Below, piece by piece: positions 1-11,890 of a stretch of DNA of 64,000 nucleotides. The notes under the pieces were generated by a model. It searched no databases and was not told where the DNA came from. It saw nothing but the letters and a program-made list of their open reading frames with translations. The stretch is taken from the NCBI GenBank assembly GCA_051453625.1, contig JBOZIK010000001.1, positions 165,579,823 to 165,643,822 on the forward strand, in the 5' to 3' direction. The stretch comes from Welwitschia mirabilis. Lineage: Eukaryota; Gnetophyta; Gnetopsida; Welwitschiales. Position 1 is the first letter of the stretch. Each line of letters starts with the position of its first letter. A program made the translations under genes and the position numbers.

Positions 1-960
1 TTTTCATTATTCTAATCTTGAATATAGAGATGTTCTAGTATGCTTGTTTTCTTTTTATAATTGTTTCTACAAAATGAACCTAATGATGATTAGAATTATT
101 ATAACTAGGTAAATAATACATTAAATATATACATTAGTTAGAATTGTATGCATGAATTTGTATGGTGTATTCATCGAATAGGAGTAAATCAATATAATTC
201 TAATAATGATCATCCCCACATTTTGATTTCATCTCTAAGGTGGCTTGTATTTATTTTTTTTAATAATACCTTCTAGAAGTGGATTTGATCATCGATGTCC
301 TATCCTACCCATGTATGAACTTAATCCAACTTAATATCTCTAGCCCTTAGCATTAATGAATAATGTTACACTATTCAGAGATGTTTCAAGAAAGCAGGGA
401 TCATTTGTAGGCATGCATCTATCTCACATATTACTTGTTACCTGCATTGGGGGTACATTGAGATGAAGTGTAAGCCTATGGAGTTGAACCTAGCCATGTT
501 TGTATAGTTTAGAATCTAAATTGATATCAACTCACATCCAGAGGATGGCTAGATATCAAGTTAGAGTGTCATTAATGGGAGTTGTAACCTCTTATTATAT
601 TGATTAAGTATTATCCTTAAACTTATTCATATGTGTTTATAATAAGTTTATATCTCCTTAACTATTTACAAGATATCTTTTTATGTAACAAAAACTAGAA
701 AGAAATGGGAAACACAAACTTATGACATCGCTATTATGTGTAAACCAAAACAATCTAGAAATTAATTATAGGTAAATAGATAGCACTAATATGATTTGTT
801 TTTCTTAGAATATAGAAATGCTAATAAAGGAATAAGAAAAATTTGATCCTAGATTCTGCTATGTCTATTAAGTAATAATATTAAAGAAGAAAGGAAGAGA
901 AAAAAAATGAGGGGAAAAAATAGTGCTTAATTAGGGTAAGAGAATAGAGGGTGTCACAGA
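1..960. other. AT-rich stretch, no gene seen
   Basis: No long open frame and no recognisable domain on either strand. The stretch probably belongs to decayed repeat sequence upstream of the LINE that follows, but I see nothing that proves it. Confidence 0.5.
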
Positions 961-999
961 TTACATATCCTTAATCATAAAGATGATCAAGAAATTTTA

Positions 1000-1345
1000 G
1001 GATAGGAAATGGATCCTAACTGGGGACTCAAATCATTATTGGCATCACAATGAGAAGTGGGGAAGTAAATACGACAACCAAAGAGAGGTTGATAAGTATC
1101 TGGACATTGCTCATAATAATAATCTGCATGATCTTAACAAGGATTAACAAAGCCTATATATCAGAAAGAGTGGCTACCAAGGTTCTATGTATGTTGTTTA
1201 ATCTTCCTAGATGAGGATCTAATCATGGACTTATTTTAGCAGTGTCATGGCATCTTCAAGTTGAGATGGTATTAACTAGATAGAAAAGATATTGAGCTCA
1301 TAGTTAAAATATCTAGGAGTCTTATAGAGATTACAACCCTTGGAA
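1000..1345 (+). pseudogene. Possible LINE endonuclease remnant
   Basis: Broken frames give WILTGDSNHYWHHNEKWGSK near 1010-1070 and a later YIRKSGYQGS-like stretch near 1160. These resemble the GDFN...KWG and TW..G parts of plant L1 APE-type endonucleases that nick the target DNA. The GDFN core reads GDSN and the SDH motif is not visible. Position just upstream of the RT is the main support; chance similarity is possible. Confidence 0.35.
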
Positions 1346-1829
1346 TTTTTTTCTTAGAGCCTTGACTAGTGTTAAGAGTTTTCTAAAATATTAAGCAAGG
1401 AAAGACATGTGATCTTTTATATCTAGAATATTGCAACTACGACCCCCGCTTGTCAATGTATAAGAAGAAGAGAAAATAGATCTAATTAAGAATAACAATG
1501 AAAGCAATACTCCTTTGTAATGTCCACTACTTATACAAGAATGAGAAGTGCTATTAGAATTAGAGATCGAGAGTGAAATGATTGAAAGAAGGGGAGAGAC
1601 ATACTAAATTTTTTATCAAATAGACAAACTCTTAGACATAAACCAAGTGTATTAGAATGTTGAGAAAGGGGAAATGTGATGTAGTGAAAGAAATGGTAAT
1701 TCTAATGCCTTTATAGACTATCTTAAATATCTATGAACCAAGATGAAACCCTCCCTCAAATATTTAAAGGTTTGTAAAGCTCTCAATTCAAAGAACTAAA
1801 ACATTCTTCTGAAACCATTTTATATCCAT

Positions 1830-2820
1830 GAAATAGAGAAAGTGATCCAAAGTATGAAAAAGAATAGAATCCTTGGTCTAGATAGCTAGCCAATAGAATT
1901 CTACAAAACATTTATTCCATATCTCAAGTAGAATATTACTGACATGGTGAATGACATGCTCGAGAAGAATATAATAAGTAAAGAGATCAGTTATACGAAT
2001 ATAACAGTGATTCTAAAAAGCAGGATTTTATTGCCCTTATGAATTTTACCCCTTTGGTATATGTAATGCTATTTATAGGATTTTAACGAAGGCCTAGTTC
2101 ATAGAATAAGTCCATTATTGCTAAAGGTTATTAATCCTAATCAAGCCAACTTTATTAAATCAAGATATATTCAAGATCAAATTATCTTGAATCATGAGTT
2201 TATCCACTCTTGCAAAAAAAAAAAAAAATTCTAGCTATGTTCATTAAACTAGATATAGCTAAATCTTATGACTCAGTACACTAAATAATCCTTCAAAAAG
2301 TTCTTATTAAAAAAGGATTTATAGAGCAAATGGTAAGATTATGCCTATACTTAAAGAAGAAACCCAGGTGTTCAGTTAAAATGAATGGCAATAGTTATGG
2401 TTTCTTTTCATCTTCTAGGGCCATAAGGAAGAGGCATCCATTAGCACCCTACCTTTTCATTCTGGTCATGGACATAAAGAACAAATTTCTAAACAAATAC
2501 CAAATGAAAGGAATTATTATCAGAGAGCAGGTATTTCTTAATAATCACTATGCGGATGATACCATGGTAAATACTAAAGCAACAAGAGAAGATGCAAGTG
2601 CTATAATATGTAACCCAAAGTACTTTAGTAATACAATGGGTCTAGCTACAAAATTGGGATAAATCTAAGATATATTTTTTTAATATAAGAATTAGTTGTA
2701 AGCACTTCATTATGAATGATATGAAAGTCAGTAAAGGAAAAATGGTTGATGTGTATCTAGAAATCCCAATGAAAAATTAGCATAGAATAGATACCTAGAA
2801 GACATTCCTCGTAAATATTG
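1830..2820 (+). pseudogene. LINE reverse transcriptase remnant
   Basis: Successive frames spell the plant L1 RT: an EIEKVIQSMKKN start with PIEFYKTF at 1830-1910, FIKSRYIQDQIILNHEFIHS near 2150-2210, then FIKLDIAKSYDSV near 2245. The open frame 2330-2662 carries PLAPYLFILVMD and the catalytic YADDT (YADD codons 2549-2560). WDKSKIYFFN follows at about 2655, and a YLEIPM segment (YLGIPL in the family) near 2755. Frameshifts and stops such as GLDS followed by a stop in place of GPDG show it is dead. Family identity is secure; the exact clade is not. Confidence 0.88.
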
Positions 2821-3297
2821 AAAAGGGTATTTAAGGTAAAGCAACTAATTTCTATTTATGTGAGATAAAGAAATATTACTTAATACATGTATTAGCTCTA
2901 TCACTCACTTTATTAGGGTTGTTAGTGCCTCATTAAGAAAGGTATACCCTCTTCTCAATAGTAATTTTAGAAGGGTTTTTTATTAGAAGGAAAGAATAAA
3001 AATTAAATTAACCTAATAAAATGGAAAGAGGTTAGCAAACCCAAAGAGCCATTCACAATATTAAAGATATAATGCTAGTAAGATAGCATAGCATATGCAA
3101 AAGGTTGGATGAAGGTGAGGTGATATGGGCTCAGTTGGTGACCATAAATATACTAGCTAAGAGATGATTAATGAAGAAATATTTATACTATGAAAAATCA
3201 TTCAAAACATTAAAGAAAACCTAGAGGATCTGGGAGTTGTCCCTAATTAAAACAACAAAATAATTCTTATGGTCAAAGATGCAGAAGAACAAGGGAC

Positions 3298-3487
3298 TAA
3301 GCTTATATGGAAAGGGATCCTCCCAAGGAAGATTAATACTTTCATCTGGCTTCTTAATAAGAGGGCTGTTCTAACACTGATCAGTTACAAAAACTAAATT
3401 TACAAGTTAATAATACATGCATCCTATGTAATAAGAAGGGAAAATTCATCTCCCATTCGTTTCAAGATTGTAAGTGGGAAAGAAAAG
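3298..3487 (+). pseudogene. LINE C-terminal zf-RVT-type domain remnant
   Basis: One frame gives LIWKGILPRKINTFIWLLNK and, after a frameshift, LQVNNTCILCNKKGKFISHS. This is the W-K-x-x-x-P-x-K...C-x-x-C...H pattern of the zf-RVT region that closes many plant L1-like RT proteins. It lies in the expected order, about 0.5 kb after the RT. The role of the domain, probably nucleic acid binding, is known only by family. Confidence 0.8.
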
Positions 3488-3489
3488 TG

Positions 3490-5885
3490 ACACAACATGC
3501 TTGCATCCTAACATAAATCTAATAAGACTTAATACAATTAAGTCCAAGCCATAGTAAATAATGTTGTAGTGCATTTAGAAAGATCAAAAACTTTATCTCT
3601 TTTTAAAATGATCCACCCATGCTGATCTAGATCACTACTCTAATCCTTTATTAGTGGAGGAAAGCTTTTGTAATGATGGAAAGGCATCCAACTCACAAGC
3701 TAGTGGCCCCTATGAAATATGAGCAGAATGGGGAGTTGTGGGAAATGGTGGTGCATTGTGGCTAGAAGTGCATGTTTATGAGGCTTTATTATTCTCTAAT
3801 TATTAACATAGGATTATTATTTCATAGGTGAAGAGGTTAGTGTAAAACCTTTCAGAAAATAATTATTGAAGTCTTAGAGAATTTCATTATAGAGGCCCTA
3901 ACTATCCCTATAGAAGGAGAGAACCTCAACCCAAAGGGGTCTAGGAAACTTGTTATTGATTCCTTTTATGAAGGCTACCTAGTTAGGCTAAAAAGTGATC
4001 ATCTTGTAAAATCTAAGCTCCTCCTAATTTGGTAGCTGGCTATAGAAATGGTAGATAAATACCTAATGCGATCTAGTAACCATGCTAAAATATAGGACAT
4101 GCACTTCATTTTCCTTAGTTGTCTTTAAGATGGTCTAAGGATGAACATCCTAGCATTTCTCCTTCATTTTCTAGAGAAAAAATGTCTTTTTCATCATTTG
4201 GTTCTTATCCTAGCTTTGTTGAAAAATGTCCAAGATAGAGCCCACCACCAGTGGGAAAGCATATCACTGGCATTGGCCCTTACACCCTTCTTGTCTAGGA
4301 AATGGTGGCGAAGTAATGTACAAGCCTCTAGGTAAAACCCCTAATTTCTGCCTCCCATTTTCCTACTAGTTCTTCGTTGGCTTAGCCCCAGCAGCATGCT
4401 TTATTCCCTTTCATTGCATCTCTCACATTCATTCCTTTCTGCTAGCCCATTAAGCTTTATCTTTACAACCCTCTTATCCCTCTTCTTCTTCTCCCTCTTC
4501 CTCTTTTATTGTGGTCTCTATGAAGTCTGAATCCTCCCATCCCCCTTAGTCTGTTCCTTCTCCTAGTCCTCCACTCTAACTACCTCGTCTTTCTTCCTTA
4601 GGTTCTCTGGTTTCTTTGCATAGCTTACCTTTCTCTTTTGAGGAGGACTAGGACCTCTTCCTAGATATTGAATATTTGCTAAAAGACTTTGTCATGGTGG
4701 CTCTAGAATGCCTTGCTAAATGATTATTTGAAATTCTAGGTTTATCCCCTTGCTCAGTTGAAAAGGAGATAACTAGAAGGCACTGCATGCTCTCATTGCG
4801 CATGCATTAGGATAGAGTTCAAGACACAGAAGTCCAACATCGTAAGGTCGTCACTTAGATGTAGGAGTTGAATGTTGTTGTTGAAGTTCTTAAGTGCCTT
4901 AATAATTAAGAGATGCTCTGCGGAAAACACATGTGGAAGTTCTTAAACTGCAAATCTTCAGATAGTTTTATTAATATTGGTTGGTAAGAGTTAGTAGGTA
5001 TAGAAATCAATGATTCATGTAATTTTTATGTAAGGGAGGCTTTAGATTATGGAGTTTTTTCTTTCTCCCACAATTTTTAGTATACTCAATAGTTGTTTAT
5101 GTTTCATTTGGCTTAGAATAGTTTCCTTTTATGAGATATTTGTATTTTTAAGTCTCCAGTCTAGTCGTATTAATCAAACTATTTCTTAGTTTTTAAGCTT
5201 TTCCTCTCTTAGAGTGAGCCAATCTATCCTTTTGCCTTTTTATTTTAAAATCTAGGTGTTGAGGTCTTATTATATGGTATGTATATGTTCTTTATTAATC
5301 GATGTGGATATTTACCAAAAAAATGATTTTGAATATTATGAAATTAATTATTTAACTTAAGTGCATTGATTATGTTATAACTTTCTTAAGTATATAATAT
5401 GAGATTAAAATATTTTCAAAATTATCAAATACTATACTAATTTCTAACGAAATCAAGTCACATGTCTACATCAAGATGATAACTTTAGATATAAAATATT
5501 AAAAAATATTCATTAAATAATATAAGTAGTTATGAAGAAGAATGGATGATATAATACTCATAGAGTACTTTTAGATAAGATAAAAAACATTAAAACATAT
5601 TAGAGATATAATATGTGTGAGTGTGATAGAAAACCATGCATATGTAAAATATATATATTAAGGAAATATGAATATCTATATACATGAAAATAGTAATAGA
5701 ATAACTATTTAAGAGATCAAGTCATAAGAGTGCATATTGAAGAAGTGTGAGTATTCTTACAAGTAATAGAGTATCTAAACTTTAATTCCTACTCATATTT
5801 TTTTACTTCAATTATAACTTTCTAAACCTTATTCACTGAAATATTTTCTTCATCTTCTTTTTATTCTTATTTGTTAGCCTTTTTT
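3490..5885. other. Non-coding stretch after the LINE, source unknown
   Basis: An open frame of 64 codons at 4141-4335 (+) has no family likeness that I recognise. From 4400 to 4660 the DNA is rich in C and T runs, which produces serine/leucine/proline-rich translations of no apparent meaning. Nearby frames at 3800-4080 also look unfamiliar. It may be further retroelement sequence. Confidence 0.45.
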
Positions 5886-5886
5886 A

Positions 5887-5890
<4 letters not shown>

Positions 5891-5942
<52 letters not shown>

Positions 5943-5945
5943 TTT
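5891..5945. repeat. (CT)n microsatellite
   Basis: Twenty uninterrupted CT units at 5891-5930 are followed by an interrupted CTTTCTCTCTCTTTT. The surrounding 5860-6000 is pyrimidine-rich, with several short CT and C runs. Length is likely to vary between individuals. Confidence 0.98.
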
Positions 5946-6770
5946 CCTCCCCTGCTCCACCCCTTTTCCCCCTCTCTCTCTCCCTCGTCCTTCTTTTTAA
6001 GTCTTTCTTGAGGTTCATAGAAAATTATATTACATTCAACAAGTTTAATAGTTTATTTTACTAAATTAAAGTGCATTGATACTTCTCTACTACCCTATGC
6101 TCTAACCATAAAATATCCAAGTCTTGTATGTGAATTTTATCTAAGATGTTAAAGCTTATATCTTATGTATTTTAAATACATGAGTATAGACAAAGACAAC
6201 CTACATATCATAATATTTAAAACTAAGACTTTAAATCACATAACTTTATAAACATGATTTAAACCAACTATGTTATGCACTGTTCTTATAATTATACATT
6301 TAGGATGCTCTTAAATAAACTTATTCTAATAAAATTATAGATTTGTTGTAAGAAATTTTGATTCTACAATTAGAAAGTAAGTTAACTTTGTTGTTAAGAT
6401 TATATCTCCATAGCAAATAGAATTACATGCATAACTATGCAATGAAGTTAGTATTATAATAAATCATTAACTCATTAAATCCATAAGAAAGATAGCATAA
6501 GTCATTGTACTAAAGATATTTATAATGACTAACTGAGTTAATTAACTAAAATAGCATTAGAGAGAAATTAATATTATAAGAAAATAAAAGGTAATCATTT
6601 GAGACTTTAAATGGAAGAAAGAATGATCAAGAAGGACAATTAGTTTTACATTGAAACCATTTAAAGAACTTAAAAATAGAAGTAACAAATCTATAAGTTT
6701 AGTTCTTAAACAAGCAATTAATTAAGTAATCAATTATGATCTAGCATTGAGAATGTAGGAATATTAAAGA
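5946..6770. other. AT-rich stretch, no gene seen
   Basis: No domain is recognised. The right part may be the 5' LTR of the copia element whose PBS lies at 6924, but the left LTR border was not found. Confidence 0.4.
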
Positions 6771-6894
6771 TATAACAAGCAAAAGCTATCAATCTAAGTA
6801 ATAAGTTCAATTTTAACCTAAGTTTTTAAATGTATAACAAAAAAACTATCAATTCAAGTAAAAAGTTTATTTTTAGTCTAACTTTTAAATTTTA
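6771..6894. repeat. Imperfect tandem duplication, 62-bp unit
   Basis: Unit 1 (6771-6832) and unit 2 (6833-6894) both begin TATAACAA, continue through a CTATCAAT..AAGTAA core and end in CTTTTAAAT-like sequence. The pair lies directly before the copia PBS and so inside the presumed 5' LTR. Confidence 0.75.
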
Positions 6895-6923
6895 ATATAT
6901 CTACATAAATTTGTTTTTCAATA

Positions 6924-6940
6924 TGGTATCAAAGTTTTTT
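6924..6940 (+). other. Primer binding site, initiator-Met tRNA type
   Basis: TGGTATCAAAGTTTTTT differs slightly from the common plant copia PBS TGGTATCAGAGC, which pairs with the 3' end of initiator methionyl-tRNA to prime minus-strand synthesis. It lies 3 bases after a CA that would end the LTR (6919-6920). Confidence 0.75.
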
Positions 6941-6959
6941 GTTGAATTCCACATAGTAG

Positions 6960-7860
6960 AAGTTAAGATGAATATGCTTTTAAAGGAATAAAGGCTTAAT
7001 CATAATAAGTACACATTTGGACAATTGGAATGAAGGAACTTGTAACAAGATTATAATTAACATAATTTTCTAAAAGTCGCTTACTTAAAAATAAGTTAGT
7101 GATTCTAGGTTAGTTCCAGAAAAAAGAAAAAATTTATGAAATATGGCTTTAAGTATTAATGCATAATTTTTCTATTATAAAGAAAGAGAAATTACCATAT
7201 AAGCTATAGAAAAAGTTAAGGAAAACCCCTTTCTATTAAGAATGTAGTGTTGATCTACAAATTACTGAATGAACTTTTCACATTTATATTTTTAGGAAAG
7301 AGTAAATTACTAACTTGATTAAGAATATTTCTACACTAAAGACGTTAGATTAAGTAATTATTTAAATTCAATTCCATATTTTAAAGGTTTTCCGCTTGTA
7401 ATATGACAATTTTATAGACATATTGCAATTTAGAAATTAAAAGTTCACTATCCCATAGCATATAGCTAAGATTCAACATATGATAATATAGTTATAAGAT
7501 AACTTCATAATGAAGAATATCATCTTAGCTACTAAATATTCAAAACCTAATCAAAAGAGATGATAAGAGAATAAGAGGAAGTATCACCACATACATTACA
7601 AAGAATCGTTGCTCTTAAAAAACTCCAATTACTTTATGCTAAGTAGAAACCCTATTTCAATGTGATATTTTTTACGGCTTTTCTTATCTATAATAAAGTG
7701 CTCCAAGCCATTAGAAATGATAAAGGTAAAATCCTATTTTAATAAGTTATTTTAACATAGCAATAAAGAGTCTACAAAGAAAATCCAAAAGTACAAGAAG
7801 AATTTCAAAAAAAGGAAAATAATCAAATCAATAAAATATAAGAGTTGAATAGGTTAATAC
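6960..7860 (+). pseudogene. Probable copia gag remnant
   Basis: This is the expected gag position between PBS and protease. Fragments with short frames and many stops can be read, but no gag motif is clear enough to name alone. The call rests on location; the region ends just before the protease motif. Confidence 0.45.
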
Positions 7861-7909
7861 TCTTGATTTGACAAATGAAATCAATGAATTATTTGTAATT
7901 TCCATTAAT

Positions 7910-7965
7910 AAAAAGAAAACTTCTTATTGGTCTATTGATTCTAATGCTTCCACAAATATTATAGA
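7910..7965 (+). pseudogene. Copia aspartic protease motif
   Basis: The frame at 7928-7960 reads WSIDSNASTNI, matching the copia protease core W-x-x-D-S-G-A-x-x-x-[MI]. The protease cleaves the gag-pol polyprotein. The catalytic D is kept but the glycine after it is N. Downstream VNERHIHVNKQ resembles the usual G-D/N-G-x-x-x-x-I stretch. Confidence 0.75.
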
Positions 7966-8284
7966 AACATAAAATTATTTGAATAGGTAAATAATAGTAA
8001 TTATAGTAAATGAAAGACATATCCATGTTAACAAGCAATAAATCTATAAATTATAATTTCTAAAAATATGTTACATCTACTAAATTTTTTTATGAACTTA
8101 ATCTCTATAAGTAACCCTATAAAACATAGTATAATAATGCATTTTATACATAAAAATAGGAAAACATTATATCAATTCTATTATTAAGCTATAACACTAC
8201 TAAATGAATGACATCAATGAAATTTATGTACTAGGATTAATATGAATTTAATATGTGTTGCATAAGATGGCATGGATTTTTTTA

Positions 8285-8870
8285 AATGAAAAAAATGGAA
8301 TAGAAGATTGAATCATAAAAATTATTGAATAATTCTAAATATGCATAAGTTATTTCATAATTTTTAAGATATAAAGACATAAAAAGATCTTCTTCTATGA
8401 AGCATGTCAAATAAGAAAATTTATATAAAATTATTTTCTACTTTACAAACAAGAATAGTAAATTAATTAGAACTAAATCAGAGTAATCTACAAGGACTCA
8501 TTAACTAATTAAACTTAATGACCCAAATAAATAAGTTTCCTTTACGTGTTTTATTAATAATTTTTGAAGAATGATATCTATATATTATATAATAGTCAAG
8601 CATAATTTCTTAGAATCATTCAAAGTTTTAAAAACTCATGTTGAAAGAGAAATATCAAAATCAATCAAGTTATTATTAATAGATGACAAACGAAAGTACA
8701 AAAGTATAAAATTTAATCAATTGTTCTCATCGACCTCTCTATTTTATTATTTGAATGTATTTGCATTTTTATTAGTAGGAAAAAAAGATTTTTATTTGAT
8801 AGAATACTAGAAAAAGTAACATAAAATTATATCCTCCTATAAAATTTTAAAAATTTTATTAGTTGTTAAT
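8285..8870 (+). pseudogene. Copia GAG-pre-integrase and integrase remnant
   Basis: KKWNRRLNHKNY near 8290-8325 is the pre-integrase K-W-H-R-R-L-G-H motif; EACQIRKFI follows where C-x-x-C-x-x-G-K-Q is expected. LELNQSNLQGLIN (about 8467-8506) corresponds to PLELIHSDLCGPI at the start of the core. The open frame 8571-8810 carries FLESFKVLKTHVEREISKSI and then LLIDDKRKYKSIKFNQLF, matching the second catalytic-Asp stretch L-R-x-D-x-G-G-E-Y. The Gly-Gly is lost, so the enzyme is inactive. The C-terminal part is not preserved. Confidence 0.85.
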
Positions 8871-9020
8871 TAACATTGGTCTAATAAACAAATTATGAAT
8901 AAAAGAACATGGTTTAATGATAAATTTAGAGAAATAAGAGATGGTTTTTAAGTTTTAATACAAAATAAAATTCTAAAAGAATTTAATCCATAATAAGAAA
9001 AACTAATTTATTAAAGGAGG

Positions 9021-9460
9021 TATTAGAGTTTGAAGCCAAATTTTGTGTTTCAGAGCTTCTGTCACGTTGTAATGTTCTAAATATAGACTAATACTTGGTA
9101 GTTTGTTTAGATGTTTTAATTAAAAATATAACTGAATGTAATGAACAAATGAGGAAGGAAGACATGTAAGTAACTAGAAGTTGAGATTTAAAATTTTAAG
9201 ATTGGCTTGGGTCAAAACACTAACCCTATTTAAATGGATTACTTCCTTCCATATTTAATGATGGCAGGTTTATTTGCATTACAGATAATAGATATTTTTC
9301 TTCCCTTATGCATGTTTCTCTTTGTCTTTAAGGGTTTAGCCATGTAAATCTATATTGTTTTTAATTTTTTGGTTTCATAATTTGTTGTTCTTATTACTGT
9401 CATTATAAATAAACTCTATATGTCTACCATAATAAGTATTATAGAAGTAGATTCTGATCT
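9021..9460 (+). repeat. Left LTR-like direct repeat of short element
   Basis: Shares ordered blocks with 10833-11240: a TTAG(A/G)GTTTGAAG start, a GAAGACATGTAAGTAA block (GAAAGACATGTGAGTAA in the partner), CTAACCCTATTTAAA, and TTTGTCTTTAAGGGTTT followed by (C/A)CATGTAAA-like sequence. CTATTTAAA may be the LTR TATA box. A purine run AAAGGAGG directly precedes it, so it could also be the 3' LTR of the upstream copia element. Confidence 0.7.
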
Positions 9461-9989
9461 TGTTTTTTGGTAATTTTATAATCAAGGAAGTAGCCCATAG
9501 ATCTAAAGAAGGAAGACCTAGGTTTCTCGCCCTATTAAGCTCTATTCATCCTACATAGAGGTTTATGCAAATCTCTAAGAACATGTGTTTTTAACTTAGA
9601 GGAACTATTGCTTTGCTTAGAGACATTATTAATTGTTTTTTTTTTTAATTTGTAAACTCTAAATATAGTGAAAGCCAAGAATGCAAATATTAATATTATT
9701 AAAAAATTGTAATGGAATCCATTATGATCTATGAAGATAAAAATCACAAATCTATCGTATTAGAAAGAATGAAATGCTAATTCTAGAAAACCTTCAGCTT
9801 TTCCTAATGCGGAATGATTAATACTTAATTGAAGTGTACATCCTAATATAAAGGTATATTGTTGATTCAATATTAATTGAGTACCAAGACCAATAGAAAA
9901 TGGCAAGGTTATGAAAGAAGATAGATACAGATTTCCAAGATCCAAATGCATGCAATAGGATTTATCTTCATAGAAATATTAATAAAATG

Positions 9990-10275
9990 AATATGCAAGA
10001 ATCTAAGAATCTATCAAATTTCTTAATGTGACATAATACTACATTGACAGATATAGAATACTAAAATACAAGGCTTTATGCAATGAATGCTTCATACTCT
10101 TATTATTTGCTTTACCAGAAAGTTGGAGTCATGTAGTAATAGTGGTTATTATTAATACCTTTATAATCAAGATCTATGATGATTTTTTTGGTGTTCTTAA
10201 GATCAACAAACAATAATGTTTTGAGATAGATGAGTCTTCATCGAAGTCTAGGGCACTCTCTGTATGTGCAGATCA
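9990..10275 (+). pseudogene. Copia-type gag fragment
   Basis: In changing frames the DNA reads MNMQESKNLSNF, then LFALPESWSHVV-like residues (about 10105-10140), and FEIDESSSKSRALSVCADQ near 10218-10275. This is the order of the UBN2-type copia gag, where an ALP(E/D)SW segment is followed by an E..R.....S..ALS-like linker. No zinc knuckle is left. Identity is moderately supported; stops make it non-functional. Confidence 0.6.
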
Positions 10276-10832
10276 AATAACTAGTTTACTAAAAATGCAA
10301 TAATAAAGAACATGTGAAGGGGGACTATTAATCGCTTATGAATACTGATGATTCTACTAATAAGATCATGTCTTTAGAATAATATCTTTTTTTTTAAATT
10401 TGTTATACTTTCTTAATAGGTCTAATATTTACATTGATGTAGAGGTGCATAGAAACTAGTGATATTTAACTTCTCTTGCACAGCATTGAAATTGTATCAT
10501 AATTTTTTTGATGCTTTAATGTAAGATCTATATATACTAAATGGTTTTGAAAAGCACTAGTTATAGCATTAAAATAACCATTGGATAAAGATATTCTAAT
10601 TATTATAGTTAGCTTCAAACTATTCTTTGTCATGATCTAACTTGTTATGGTTAATTTAAAAAAGGATGTTCTAGTCTTGCTAATGATTATTTTAATGGAA
10701 GGTACCATGGAGAAAAGATGATATATGACATTGGAGGTGATCTAATAGCATCATTAGGTATTTGATATTGCATATGTCTTCTAATTACTTCACACAAAGG
10801 AATAAGGTAGATAGGTATTCAAGTGAAATATT

Positions 10833-11240
10833 ATTAGGGTTTGAAGATAAATCTTGTGATTGAGTTCTTATGTGATATTGTATTATTGTAAATGAATATA
10901 AGCCCTTCATAATCCATTTACATGTTAGCATTAAAAATATAAGTAATGCTTATGAATGAATAAGGAAGAAAGACATGTGAGTAAATGCAGGATGAGATTG
11001 AGGATTTTAAACTGATCTTGGTTTAAAATCCTAACTCTATTTAAAGTGATTAAGTCCTTACATCCTAGATGAGCTCTTTATTCTTTTATGAATGTTGTCA
11101 TTTGTCTTTAAGGGTTTTACAATGTAAAACTCAATGTTTTATTTATTATCTCATTTTTTTTTTACTTTTTTTCTTTTTCATTCTTCATTGTTTTTATTGT
11201 TATTGTTGTATGTAAACTCGGACTTTTTGCAACACAAAGA
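10833..11240 (+). repeat. Right LTR-like direct repeat of short element
   Basis: Partner of 9021-9460, with the same block order (TTAGGGTTTGAAG, GAAAGACATGTGAGTAA, CTAACTCTATTTAAA, TTTGTCTTTAAGGGTTTTACAATGTAAA). Substitutions and small indels are numerous, pointing to an old insertion. Confidence 0.7.
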
Positions 11241-11559
11241 AATTCCAAATGGTTATATTTGGTAATAAACATAATATAGAGTATAATTTTATTTTACAGA
11301 TATGGAGAATTTTTATTAAAACTTACTTAAACATAATAATGACAAAGGACTACATCTAAATCCTAATAGCAAATTATCTATTTTGCTCAAGGAAACTTGT
11401 TTAGAAGTGTAAAAACTAAATTTTAGAAAGGTTATAGAGGTAAAAGGCTTATACAAGAAAGTCTTAAATTCAGGTGTACCTCTTGTTTAAGACGAAGTTG
11501 GGGAAAGGGGGACGCAATCATACATTACAATTTGTATTAAGTAAAATGGTGTATTAACT

Positions 11560-11890
11560 AGTCTATTATGTTGTAAATAAGTCAAATTCAAATAATTATA
11601 GGTTAATTACAATTAAAAATATTTTTTACAAAACTTGTAGAAATATCTTTGAAGTAAAGATTAGCAGATGAGTGGGGAAAAAAATCTTTATACAATTTCT
11701 CAAGAAATATTTTAGTAATATCATTTTAAAATAGATCATCTTATCATCTTAAAGCATCTTATTAAGGAAGCTAGCAGTCCAAGTAAAACACATCCATTCG
11801 CTTTATGGACTTCTCAAAAACATATGATTTAGTTATTAGAAATAAAATTTAAAAGTGATTATAGAATACTGAAATTCTAATAGCTTTATT
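11560..11890 (+). pseudogene. LINE reverse transcriptase fragment
   Basis: SNNYRLITIKNIFYK at about 11585-11635, a WGKKSLYNFS-like stretch near 11675, and FMDFSKTYDLVIRNKI near 11800-11850 (after frameshifts) follow the order N-N-Y-R-x-I...F-V-D-F-x-K-A-[FY]-D of the LINE family also seen at 29.1-31.9 kb. Only the early RT is present; the YADD and later parts are not found. It may have been cut by the LTR beginning near 12106. Confidence 0.6.

Larger units (their letters stand above)
960..3490 (+). mobile_element. Decayed L1-like LINE (non-LTR retrotransposon)
   Basis: The order endonuclease-like, reverse transcriptase, Cys-rich end matches plant L1-type LINEs. Such elements copy themselves by target-primed reverse transcription. 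The RT and the end domain are clear by motif; the endonuclease part is weak. Frames change repeatedly and stops are frequent, so the copy is dead. The 5' end is not defined, and no clean poly(A) tail or target duplication was found after 3490. Confidence 0.8.
6924..9015 (+). mobile_element. Copia element, 5' half (PBS-gag-PR-INT)
   Basis: The order PBS, gag area, protease, GAG-pre-integrase and integrase is that of Ty1/copia. No reverse transcriptase or RNase H follows: after the integrase the sequence reaches a purine-rich run (ATTAAAGGAGG, 9010-9020) and an LTR-like repeat at 9021. Either the 3' half was deleted or another element truncates it here. Stops in every domain make it inactive. 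Confidence 0.8.
9021..11240 (+). mobile_element. Short LTR-type element with gag remnant
   Basis: Two diverged direct repeats (9021-9460 and 10833-11240) enclose about 1.4 kb. The interior has only a gag-like remnant near 10000-10275 and no pol domain. This suggests a small, non-autonomous copia-related element or an element that lost its pol. Borders are approximate because the repeats are diverged, and no target duplication was found. Confidence 0.6.

Noticed and set aside
8571-8810. Separate small gene of 79 codons
   Set aside because: Its residues match the copia integrase core, so it is part of that pseudogene.
9535-9951. Two minus-strand open frames (70 and 63 codons)
   Set aside because: They lie inside the short LTR element, antisense to its gag remnant, with no motif.
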